Source: Xanthobacteraceae bacterium (GTDB taxonomy: Bacteria; Pseudomonadota; Alphaproteobacteria; Rhizobiales; Xanthobacteraceae). Taken from it: a stretch of 54,702 bases of DNA. The stretch spans positions 1 to 54,702 of the forward strand of contig JALHRD010000034.1 of the NCBI GenBank assembly GCA_022841625.1, read 5' to 3'. Below, one piece after another: positions 48,023-54,702 of the stretch (positions are counted from its first letter, which is position 1; each line of letters begins with the position of its first letter). Made by a program: the position numbers and the translations under genes. Under the pieces are notes generated by a model. It did not search any database. It saw only the letters and a list, made by a program, of their open reading frames with translations, and was not told the origin of the DNA.

Positions 48023-49357
48023 ATGATCGCGACAATTGCTTCACGCACAGCAGCGGCGATCGCTTTGACGCTGGCCGCAACCGCCGCCGGGTCGCAAGGC
48101 ATCGAAAATCGCCTGGTCATTGTCACGTCGTTTTCGAAGGAGGTCACCGACCCCTATCGACTGGCCTTCCAGAAGAAATATCCCGGCACCAGCGTCGAAG
48201 TGCAAAACCGCAATACCGCGGCGGCGGTGACCTTCATCCGCGAGACCCGCTCGAACCCGCCCGACATGATGTGGGCGTCCGCGCCGGACGCCTTCGAGGT
48301 GCTCAAGAAGGACAAGCTGCTGCAAAGATACCAGTCGAAAGCGACCGGCATCGCAACAAAGATCGGTTCATACCCGGTCAACGATCCGGAAGGCTATTTC
48401 ACTGGCTTTGCCGCGTCTGGATACGGCATCATGTACAACACGCGCTATCTCAAGGCCAACAACCTGCCGGCACCGAAGGAATGGGGCGATCTCAAGCGAC
48501 CGATCTATTTTGGCCATGTCGGGATTTCGGCGCCATCGCGTTCAGGCACCACCCACCTGACGGTCGAAACCATCTTGCAGGGCGAGGGCTGGGACAAGGG
48601 CTGGGCGACGCTGCTCGAAATCGGCGGCAATCTCGCGCAGGTGTCCGACCGTTCGTTCGGCGTTCCGGACGCCGTCAACAGCGGCCAATATGGCCTTGGC
48701 ATTGTGATCGACTTTTTCGGGCTGTCCGCCAAGGCGTCCGGCTTCCCGGTGGAGTTCGTTTATCCGACCGTCACGGCGATCGTGCCGGCCAATATTGGCA
48801 TTATCGCCAATGCCCGGAATCTGCGGGCGGCCGAAGCCTTTGTCGAATTCCTGCTGTCGGATGAAGGTCAGCTGATCCTGCTCGATCCGAAGATCCAGCG
48901 GTTGCCGGTGCGGTTCGACACCTATGCCAAGGCGCCGGCGGACTACCCCAATCCGTTCAAGGATGCGCGCCTGGCCAAGGGCATCACCTTCAATTCCGAC
49001 CTGTCCGAGCAGCGCTATGAATTGCTTAATTCGCTCTATGATCGCGTCGTGACCTTCCGCCTCAAAGAGCTCAACGCCGCCTGGCGCGCGATCCACACCG
49101 CCGAAACCAAACTTGCCGGCAAAGCCAATCCCGCCGCCAGCGAGCTCATCGCCGAGGCGCGCGCCCGCGCGTCGCGCGTGCCGATCACCGAGAAGGAAGC
49201 GCTCGATCCTGCGATCGCCGGCGCCTTCCAGGTATTGAAGCCCGGCCAGACGCCAGCCGGCCGGCAGGCCGAATTCGAGAGCCGCTGGGACGCCGCCGCG
49301 CTGAAAAACTACACCGAAGCGCGAACTCTGGCGGAACGGGCGCTGACGGCGAAGTAG
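48023..49357 (+). CDS. ABC transporter substrate-binding protein, Fbp-like (probable iron)
   Basis: A 444-residue periplasmic binding protein with a signal peptide to about residue 24. The core (about 30-350) follows the Fbp/extracellular solute-binding type 1 pattern: RLVIVTSFSKEVTDPYRLAFQKKYPGTSVEV, YFTGFAASGYGIMYNTRYLK, and ANIGIIANARNLRAAEAFVEFLLSDEGQ. The C-terminal ~100 residues are an extra helical region rich in Ala/Glu/Arg. Permease and ATPase genes follow. Ferric iron is the likely ligand by family and by the nearby irr; other ions, thiamine-type or phosphonate-type ligands are possible. Confidence 0.85.
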   Translation: MIATIASRTAAAIALTLAATAAGSQGIENRLVIVTSFSKEVTDPYRLAFQKKYPGTSVEVQNRNTAAAVTFIRETRSNPPDMMWASAPDAFEVLKKDKLLQRYQSKATGIATKIGSYPVNDPEGYFTGFAASGYGIMYNTRYLKANNLPAPKEWGDLKRPIYFGHVGISAPSRSGTTHLTVETILQGEGWDKGWATLLEIGGNLAQVSDRSFGVPDAVNSGQYGLGIVIDFFGLSAKASGFPVEFVYPTVTAIVPANIGIIANARNLRAAEAFVEFLLSDEGQLILLDPKIQRLPVRFDTYAKAPADYPNPFKDARLAKGITFNSDLSEQRYELLNSLYDRVVTFRLKELNAAWRAIHTAETKLAGKANPAASELIAEARARASRVPITEKEALDPAIAGAFQVLKPGQTPAGRQAEFESRWDAAALKNYTEARTLAERALTAK

Positions 49358-49428
49358 CTGCGCCGACAAGCCGAGGATAGCACCGCCAGCGCTATCAACT
49401 TCGCACGCCGAACGATATCATCAGCGCC

Positions 49429-51156
49429 ATGACGTCTTTGTCGACCATAGCAACGGCGCGGCCTTCGCTCTCGTACCGCCTGGGCGGCAGCCCGACCCAG
49501 ATCGCGATTCTGCTCGGCGTTGCGCTGTTTCTGATCGCCTTCCTGATCGTGCCGATTGTGCGCGTGATCGTGGTTGCCTTCACAAGCCAGGATGGCGGTT
49601 TCACGCTCATCCACTTCAAAGATTTTCTCGACAACGCGCTGCTGCGGGAATCGTTCTGGAATTCGCTCTATGTCGCCGCCATGACGGTCGTGCTTGCGAG
49701 CCTGATCGCAGTGCCGCTCGCGACCATCATTGCGCGCTTCAATTTCCGGGGCGCAGCGCTGATCCATACGCTTGGCGTTGTGCCCTTGGTGATGCCGCCG
49801 TTTGTCGGCGCGGTCGCGATGCAACTGATTTTCGGGCGCAATGGCAGCATCAACCTTCTTATGATGGAGTGGTTCGGCTTCCGGATTCCCTTCATGGAAG
49901 GGCTTAACGGCGTCATCTTCGTCGAGGCGCTGCATTATTTTCCGTTCATCTTGCTCAATCTCTCGGCGTCGCTGGCCAATATCGATTCGGCCATGGAGGA
50001 GTCCGCGCAGAACCTCGGCGCGCGCGGATTCACGCTGTTCTCCCGCATTGTGTTCCCGCTGGCGCTGCCGGGCTATATCGCCGGCGCGGCGCTGGTGTTC
50101 GTCAAGGTGTTTGACGACCTTGCCACCCCTTTGCTGCTTAACGTCACCAATATGCTGGCGCCGCAGGCTTACCTGAAGATCACCTCGGTCGGCATCAGCG
50201 ATCCGATGGGCTACGTGATCTCGGTGATCATGATCGCCTGTTCGCTCGGCGCCATGGCGCTGGCCGCCTTGACGCTGCGCGGCCGCGACTTCTCGACCCA
50301 GCAGCGCGGCGGCGGCGGACTGTCACGCCGCACCATGGGCCGCGGCGGCAACATCGCCGCCGGCGTGTTTATCGTATTGGTTCTGCTGCTGGTGCTGTCG
50401 CCCCATATCGGCATCTTGCTATTGTCGATCGCCACCGTCTGGTCGTTCGCGGTGCTGCCCGACGCCTTCACGGTCGCGCATTACGTCACCGTCGCGCGTG
50501 AGGCCGGCCCGCTGATCTCCAACACCATCCTGTATTGCGGGTTGGCCGGATTGATCGACATCGTGCTGGGCGCCGCGCTCGCTTATGTGGTGCTGCGCAC
50601 GCGGCTACCGGGCCGCAAGCTGGTCGAGCAGGTCGCCATGTCGGCGGTGGCGGTGCCGGGGTTGGTGCTCGGCATCGGGCTACTGCGCACCTTCCATGAT
50701 ATTCAACTGCCATGGTCGGGTGAATCGCTAGCGACGTTCTGGTTCATGCTGGTGATCGCCTATGCCGTGCGCCGCCTGCCTTATGCGTTGTCGGCGGCGA
50801 CCGCCGCCATCCAGCAGCTTCATGTCAGCCTGGAAGAAGCCGCCGAGAATCTCGGCGCCGGCAAAGTCACCACCCTGACACGCATTGTGGTGCCGCTGAT
50901 GACCGGCGGGCTCTTGGCCGGCTTCGTCACAAGTTTTGCGACCGCCGCGGTTGAATTGTCGGCCACGCTGCTGTTGGTCGCCCGCGCGCCGGACGCACCG
51001 CTCTCCTACGGCATCTATGTCTATATGCAATCGGCAGCCGGCCGCGGGCCCGGTGCGGCGCTTGGCGTCATCGCTGTCGTGGTGGTCGCGGTCGCCACCT
51101 ATCTGGCCTACCGCGTAGCCGAACGCGAACGCGGCCTGAAATCAAGGACGTTCTGA
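49429..51156 (+). CDS. ABC transporter permease, double-domain Fbp type
   Basis: A 575-residue integral membrane protein with two fused BPD_transp_1 permease domains, about residues 70-280 and 350-560, each with the EAA coupling-loop pattern (EESAQNLGARGFTLFSRIVFPLALPG; EEAAENLGAGKVTTLTRIVVPLMTGG). This FbpB/ThiP-like double layout forms the whole channel. It begins 71 bases after the binding-protein gene. Its TGA stop lies in the 16-bp sequence that is repeated at the ATPase start, 494 bp away, and the last 15 bases overlap the inserted gene on the other strand. Confidence 0.92.
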   Translation: MTSLSTIATARPSLSYRLGGSPTQIAILLGVALFLIAFLIVPIVRVIVVAFTSQDGGFTLIHFKDFLDNALLRESFWNSLYVAAMTVVLASLIAVPLATIIARFNFRGAALIHTLGVVPLVMPPFVGAVAMQLIFGRNGSINLLMMEWFGFRIPFMEGLNGVIFVEALHYFPFILLNLSASLANIDSAMEESAQNLGARGFTLFSRIVFPLALPGYIAGAALVFVKVFDDLATPLLLNVTNMLAPQAYLKITSVGISDPMGYVISVIMIACSLGAMALAALTLRGRDFSTQQRGGGGLSRRTMGRGGNIAAGVFIVLVLLLVLSPHIGILLLSIATVWSFAVLPDAFTVAHYVTVAREAGPLISNTILYCGLAGLIDIVLGAALAYVVLRTRLPGRKLVEQVAMSAVAVPGLVLGIGLLRTFHDIQLPWSGESLATFWFMLVIAYAVRRLPYALSAATAAIQQLHVSLEEAAENLGAGKVTTLTRIVVPLMTGGLLAGFVTSFATAAVELSATLLLVARAPDAPLSYGIYVYMQSAAGRGPGAALGVIAVVVVAVATYLAYRVAERERGLKSRTF

Positions 51157-51543
51157 TGGCTTGTCAGGCTTGTAGAATAATGGACTCGCGATCGTGGCAA
51201 ACATTGCAATTATTCCGGCCATTCCGGCGACATATGACAATTGAATGTAACTGGGCAAAAACGTCATGAGCGACCCGCCTAGTCCCGCAAAGACGACGAT
51301 CAATGCGTACTTTCTGGCGCTCTTTTTTCGATCGCCTAGTGCGGGACGAGCGACTGGTTTACCGCTCTTTCGGTACCAATTCGTTAGAACCATCGTAATC
51401 GTTAGGAGCAGCCCCGCTGTGAATCCCCATGTTAATAATCGGAGAAATTCCGGCATAAAGATGCTTGCCAATACGAGACATGCCCCCACACCGATGGCGA
51501 GAAATGTGAGCTTGATGCCGCGTATCACCAGGGGATCGTTCAT
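51142..51543 (-). CDS. Unrecognised four-helix membrane protein, inserted in the ABC operon
   Basis: A 133-residue protein with about four hydrophobic segments (residues 11-30, 36-56, 78-98, 103-125), two paired hairpins with a basic linker (WYRKSGKPVARPALGDRKKSARKYA). I do not recognise a family. It is antisense between permease and ATPase. The DNA between the direct repeats is about 49% G+C by hand count (233 of 478) against roughly 60-65% around it. Its final codons and stop (TGA at 51142-51144) come from the permease gene, so the C-terminus (Ser-Glu-Arg-Pro) was acquired on insertion. No transposase is present. Probably horizontally acquired. Confidence 0.6.
   Translation of the reverse strand: MNDPLVIRGIKLTFLAIGVGACLVLASIFMPEFLRLLTWGFTAGLLLTITMVLTNWYRKSGKPVARPALGDRKKSARKYALIVVFAGLGGSLMTFLPSYIQLSYVAGMAGIIAMFATIASPLFYKPDKPSERP
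51145..51160. repeat. 16-bp direct repeat, left copy
   Basis: AGGACGTTCTGATGGC, spanning the permease stop. It is identical to 51639-51654. Flanking bases differ (A before and T after here; G before and C after at the right copy). Confidence 0.9.
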
Positions 51544-51638
51544 GATTCAAGCTTATGATTTTTTGCGAGATTGGCAATCCTCTCTTCAACGCAAAGCGGC
51601 AGTCGAATGCTGTCAATAAAGATCAGCTGGATTCGTTG

Positions 51639-51654
51639 AGGACGTTCTGATGGC
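51639..51654. repeat. 16-bp direct repeat, right copy
   Basis: AGGACGTTCTGATGGC, supplying the Shine-Dalgarno (GAGGA with the preceding base) and ATG of the ATPase gene. Period to the left copy is 494 bp. Removing one copy and the intervening DNA would join permease and ATPase in a TGATG stop-start overlap. Confidence 0.9.
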
Positions 51655-52681
51655 CCGCGGTGTCACCATCGATGGCGTGACTTTCGGCTACGGCGCAACG
51701 CCGGTGCTCGACGATGTTTCGCTCGAAGTCGAACGCGGCCAGTTCTTCGCCTTCCTTGGGCCCTCGGGTTCCGGCAAGACCACGCTGTTGCGCCTGATCG
51801 CCGGTTTCGGGACGCCGGCGAGCGGCCGCATCCTGATCGGCGACCGCGATGTCACGCGGCTGCCGCCGTGGAGCCGCAACGTCGGCATGGTGTTTCAGAG
51901 CTACGCGCTGTGGCCGCACATGAACGTCCAGCGAAATGTCGCCTTCGGCCTGGAACGACGCCAGTTCCGCCGTGAAGCGATCGAGCGCAAGGTCGCGGAT
52001 GCGCTGGCGTTGGTCGGCCTGTCCGAATTCGCCGACCGGCGGCCGTCGCAGCTATCCGGCGGGCAGCAGCAGCGCGTCGCGCTGGCGCGCACCATCGTGA
52101 TCGAGCCGGAAGTGCTGCTGCTCGACGAGCCGTTATCGAATCTCGATGCCCGATTGCGGGTGGAAATGCGCGTCGAGTTGCGGCAATTGCAGCGCAAACT
52201 CGGCATCACGGCGATCTACGTCACCCACGACCAGGAAGACGCCAACGCGGTCGCCGACAGCATCGCGGTGCTCGACCAGGGCGTCATTCAGCAGATCGGC
52301 ACGCCGATCGAACTGTACGACCGGCCGGCCAACCGCCTCGTCGCGACATTTCTCGGCACCGCCAATTTGATCGAAGGAACAATCGAGGCCGGTGGCCGTT
52401 TTGTTGCCGATGGATTTGCCCTGGCATCGATCGGTGGCGCGCCGGGCCGCGCCTGTATTTCAATCCGTCCGCAGGACATCATGATCGGGCCTGCCGATAG
52501 CGGCATTGCCTGCCGCATCACGGAGCGCGAATTCCTTGGCGGCATCGCGCGCTACCACACCGCGGTCGGGCCGCATTCAATCCTGGTCGACGTGCCGCAC
52601 CGGCGCGGCGGCCGGGTGCACGACGTCGGCGACACCATCGGCCTGATCATCATGCCGACGCAGGTATCGGTGCTAAGTTAA
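51650..52681 (+). CDS. ABC transporter ATP-binding protein, FbpC/PotA type
   Basis: Energises the importer above. The 343-residue protein has Walker A GPSGSGKTT, Q-loop MVFQSYALWPHMNV, signature LSGGQQQRVALAR, Walker B VLLLDEPLSNLD and switch His VTHDQEDA. A C-terminal TOBE-like domain (about 270-340) follows. It is complete. Start and ribosome binding site lie in the right copy of the 16-bp direct repeat. Now separated from the permease by 493 bp, it may depend on read-through transcription or on its own promoter; none was clear. Confidence 0.93.
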   Translation: MARGVTIDGVTFGYGATPVLDDVSLEVERGQFFAFLGPSGSGKTTLLRLIAGFGTPASGRILIGDRDVTRLPPWSRNVGMVFQSYALWPHMNVQRNVAFGLERRQFRREAIERKVADALALVGLSEFADRRPSQLSGGQQQRVALARTIVIEPEVLLLDEPLSNLDARLRVEMRVELRQLQRKLGITAIYVTHDQEDANAVADSIAVLDQGVIQQIGTPIELYDRPANRLVATFLGTANLIEGTIEAGGRFVADGFALASIGGAPGRACISIRPQDIMIGPADSGIACRITEREFLGGIARYHTAVGPHSILVDVPHRRGGRVHDVGDTIGLIIMPTQVSVLS

Positions 52682-52710
52682 ATTGGATCTGCCGAAACGC
52701 ACCGTTTGCC

Positions 52711-53256
52711 CTAACGCACCGTCTCGTTCGGATAGACGCCCCACAGGCGCTCCTGCGCGATCCAGCCGTCAAATCCCGTACCGCCGATTTGGCACCATTT
52801 GCCGGAGCACTTGCGTACCAGCGCGGTGACGCCCGGCTGCAAGCGCGCCACCACCGGACTACGCTCGTTGTCGGCGCCAAACAGTGGGACAAGTTCATCC
52901 TTGGCCTTGGCGGTCACCAAAGCGGTGCGCCGGCCGGACAGCATTGCGTGATAGACCCAGCCCTCGGAACCTTCCCAATCGCGGATGCGCCGCCAATTGT
53001 CGGATTCGGCGGTAATTTCCACCGGCAATCCGGAGCGCGTGAACTGCCAGGTCACGTCATGGTTGCGGGTCGGACCGGCGCGCACATTAACCTTATCTGG
53101 TTTTAGGCTAACAAAACGCGGCACCGGCAGGCCGGACGAGGGGCCCATCGCAAGTTCCGAATTGGCCGTCGCCGGCGACAAGGAAACCGCCGCAGCCACC
53201 GCCAGCGTCGCCACATAACTGATAAGCACAAGTTTATTCATGTATTTCCGCTTCAT
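52711..53256 (-). CDS. Secreted protein with bacterial SH3-type domains
   Basis: About 181 residues from ATG 53256 (ATG 53241 also possible). Signal peptide to about residue 28. A first SH3-like domain shows VNVRAGPTRNHDVTWQFTRSGLPVEITAESDNWRRIRDWEGSEGWVYHAMLSG, and a second PVVARLQPGVTALVRKCSGKWCQIGGTGFDGWIAQERLWGVY. Such tandem domains occur in periplasmic proteins that may bind peptidoglycan or partner proteins. It is convergent with the ATPase gene (29 bp gap) and divergent from the dehydrogenase. Confidence 0.85.
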   Translation of the reverse strand: MKRKYMNKLVLISYVATLAVAAAVSLSPATANSELAMGPSSGLPVPRFVSLKPDKVNVRAGPTRNHDVTWQFTRSGLPVEITAESDNWRRIRDWEGSEGWVYHAMLSGRRTALVTAKAKDELVPLFGADNERSPVVARLQPGVTALVRKCSGKWCQIGGTGFDGWIAQERLWGVYPNETVR

Positions 53257-53399
53257 CACCAGCGATGCCCCGACCACCCATTCAGGTCGAACCGAGGCCG
53301 CACGCCCCCAGAAAATCTAGATGCAGTGTTGAAGATCACCCGTTAAAGAGACCTGAACGGACCGCAGAAAGTCACGCCCGTACGCGCCGGAGCAACGCG

Positions 53400-54401
53400 A
53401 TGCCGAAATCGAAAAGGCCGCTGGTCGTGCTGACGCGCAAACTGCCGGACAGCGTCGAGGTCCGCATGCGCGAATTGTTCGATACGCGGTTAAACGCCGA
53501 CGACATGCCGATGTCGCGGGCGGACCTCGTTGAGGCGATCAAAACCGCCGACGTTCTGGTGCCGACCGTCACCGACCGCATCGACGCCGCGCTCCTGGGC
53601 AAAGCCGGCGAGCAATTCAAGCTAATCGCGAACTTCGGCAACGGTGTCGACAATATCGATGTGGCAAACGCGGTCGAGCGCGGCCTCACGGTGACCAACA
53701 CCCCCAACGTCCTCACCGAAGATACCGCCGACATGACCATGGCGCTGATTTTGGCGGTGCCACGACGGCTTGTCGAAGGCGCCACGGTATTGACCGGCGA
53801 TCAGAAATGGACCGGGTGGTCGCCGACCTGGATGCTCGGCCACCGCATCTCCGGCAAGCGGCTCGGCATTGTCGGCATGGGCCGCATTGGCCAGGCGGTG
53901 GCGCGCCGCGCCCGCGCCTTCGGCTTGCAAATCCACTACCACAACCGCCGCCGCGTACCGGCGAAGATCGAGCAAGAGCTTGCCGCCACCTATTGGGATA
54001 GCCTCGACCAGATGCTCGCGCGCATGGACATCATCTCGATCCATTGCCCGCACACGCCAGCGACCTATCACCTGCTGTCGGCGCGCCGGCTCAAGCTGCT
54101 CCGGCCGAACGCCACCATCGTCAACACCGCACGCGGCGAGATCATCGACGAGAACGCCCTGGTGCGCCTGCTCATCGACGGCAACATTGCGGGCGCCGGC
54201 CTCGACGTGTTCGAGCACGAGCCGGCGGTCAGCCCCAAGCTGGTCCGGCTGGCGCGCGCCGGCAAAGTTGTGCTGCTGCCGCATCTCGCCTCAGCCACGA
54301 TCGAAGGCCGCATCGACATGGGCGAGCGGGTGATCGTCAACATCAAATCGTTCCTCGACGGCCACAAGCCGCCTGATCGCGTATTGCCGTCGATGCTGTG
54401 A
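53400..54401 (+). CDS. D-2-hydroxyacid dehydrogenase, glyoxylate reductase type
   Basis: A 333-residue NAD(P)H-dependent enzyme. Features: NFGNGVDNIDVANAVERGLTVTNTPNVLTEDTADMTMALIL, NAD loop GIVGMGRIGQAVARRARAFG, catalytic Arg in NTARGEIIDENAL, Glu in FEHEP and His in LLPHLASAT. The pattern fits glyoxylate/hydroxypyruvate reductases (D-glycerate dehydrogenase). ATG 53400 follows GGAG; the frame extends 45 codons upstream without similarity and is excluded. The 300 bases after it hold repeats, not genes. Confidence 0.92.
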   Translation: MPKSKRPLVVLTRKLPDSVEVRMRELFDTRLNADDMPMSRADLVEAIKTADVLVPTVTDRIDAALLGKAGEQFKLIANFGNGVDNIDVANAVERGLTVTNTPNVLTEDTADMTMALILAVPRRLVEGATVLTGDQKWTGWSPTWMLGHRISGKRLGIVGMGRIGQAVARRARAFGLQIHYHNRRRVPAKIEQELAATYWDSLDQMLARMDIISIHCPHTPATYHLLSARRLKLLRPNATIVNTARGEIIDENALVRLLIDGNIAGAGLDVFEHEPAVSPKLVRLARAGKVVLLPHLASATIEGRIDMGERVIVNIKSFLDGHKPPDRVLPSML

Positions 54402-54453
54402 GCGCGGGCAACCCACGACAACTTGCTGTCACCAAGCGCGCCACTTGCTCGGT

Positions 54454-54543
54454 CACCCTCTCCCCTTGCGGGAGAGGGTGGCGAGCGAAGCGAGCCGGGT
54501 GAGGGGTACGCGCGAAACTGCCAAGTTAAGGCACCCCTCACCC
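54454..54543. repeat. Compound palindromic repeat downstream of the dehydrogenase gene
   Basis: CACCCTCTCCCC (54454-54465) pairs with GGGAGAGGGTG, and GGGTGAGGGGT (54497-54507) pairs exactly with 54533-54543. GCGAGCGAAGCGAGCC links them. I recognise this as a widespread alphaproteobacterial repeat. A third part starts at 54571 (CCCTCTCCCGCAG) but its partner arm is missing, apparently cut at about 54585. Confidence 0.75.
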
Positions 54544-54584
54544 ATTCCATTGCGCTGAAATTCTGAGTAGCCCTCTCCCGCAGG

Positions 54585-54702
54585 GGGCTACGGCGTTCAC
54601 GGATTTTCGTGAGTCTTTTGAGTCGCTTGGGCCCGATGTCGTGAAGCCCATGGCCTGGGGTATTTGCATGAGAGGACTCGCGTGTGATTCTGTTGATGCC
54701 GA
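54585..54702. mobile_element. Possible insertion-sequence end at the right edge
   Basis: From 54585 the palindromic repeat stops and GGGCTACGG then TTCACGG begins, similar to the IS-end sequence read from 118 on the minus strand at the left edge. The following ~115 bases have no complete gene. Both edges of the window may thus lie in copies of one IS type. Evidence is limited to about 18 bases of similarity. Confidence 0.3.

Overview
This window is chromosomal DNA from an alphaproteobacterium of the order Hyphomicrobiales (Rhizobiales), most like the Bradyrhizobium / Pseudolabrys / Xanthobacteraceae side of the order. The evidence is high G+C, the order rimP-nusA-ylxR-infB-rbfA-truB-rpsO-pnp, the order tsaB-rimI-fur-miaB-phoH-ybeY-corC-lnt-xre-metK, an Irr regulator with a heme regulatory motif beside fabA-fabB-fabI, orphan TctC-type receptors, and rhizobial palindromic repeats. 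No rRNA, tRNA, CRISPR array, phage or plasmid gene was recognised. Species cannot be named from the sequence alone.

Layout. 1-118: end of an insertion sequence that runs into the 3' end of dapF. 1054-5715: three periplasmic TctC-type receptors, a crotonase-family enzyme and an alpha/beta hydrolase. 5811-14164: rplU-rpmA with promoter and terminator, then an accessory block (GNAT, VOC protein, cysteine-dioxygenase-like cupin, four-domain rhodanese), then obgE, proB, a small conserved protein and a PfkB/adenosine kinase. 14248-25804: murJ, trpS, a universal stress protein, an Nfu Fe-S scaffold, then the tightly packed tsaB-to-lnt run. 26044-30091: an Xre regulator, metK, two inverted repeats, trmB, a DUF2336 protein, and the promoter and leader hairpin of the next operon. 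30156-40109: the transcription/translation operon rimP to pnp. 40135-44198: pnp terminator, palindromic elements, a membrane-bound class III cyclase, two small histidine-rich secreted proteins, a Crp/Fnr regulator and an OxyR-like LysR regulator. 44326-47826: a small membrane ORF, fabI, fabB and fabA, with irr divergent. 48023-52681: an Fbp-type ABC importer, probably for ferric iron, interrupted by a foreign-looking gene. 52711-54401: an SH3-domain protein and a D-2-hydroxyacid dehydrogenase. 54402-54702: palindromic repeat followed by a possible insertion-sequence end.

Most of the window is conserved housekeeping DNA and I see no complete new multi-gene system. The most unusual items are: (i) a 494-bp, about 49% G+C insertion between the permease and ATPase genes of the iron transporter, flanked by a 16-bp perfect direct repeat that rebuilt the ATPase start region; (ii) an in-frame 15-bp tandem repeat expanded inside the OxyR-like effector domain; (iii) a pair of His-rich secreted proteins sharing a C-terminal Cys motif, the first preceded by a 17-codon upstream ORF with a hairpin; (iv) a 33-codon membrane ORF directly after fabI; (v) palindromic elements placed exactly at gene boundaries (trmB start, cyclase stop, iron importer leader); (vi) a DapF tail that appears to be encoded by an insertion-sequence end.
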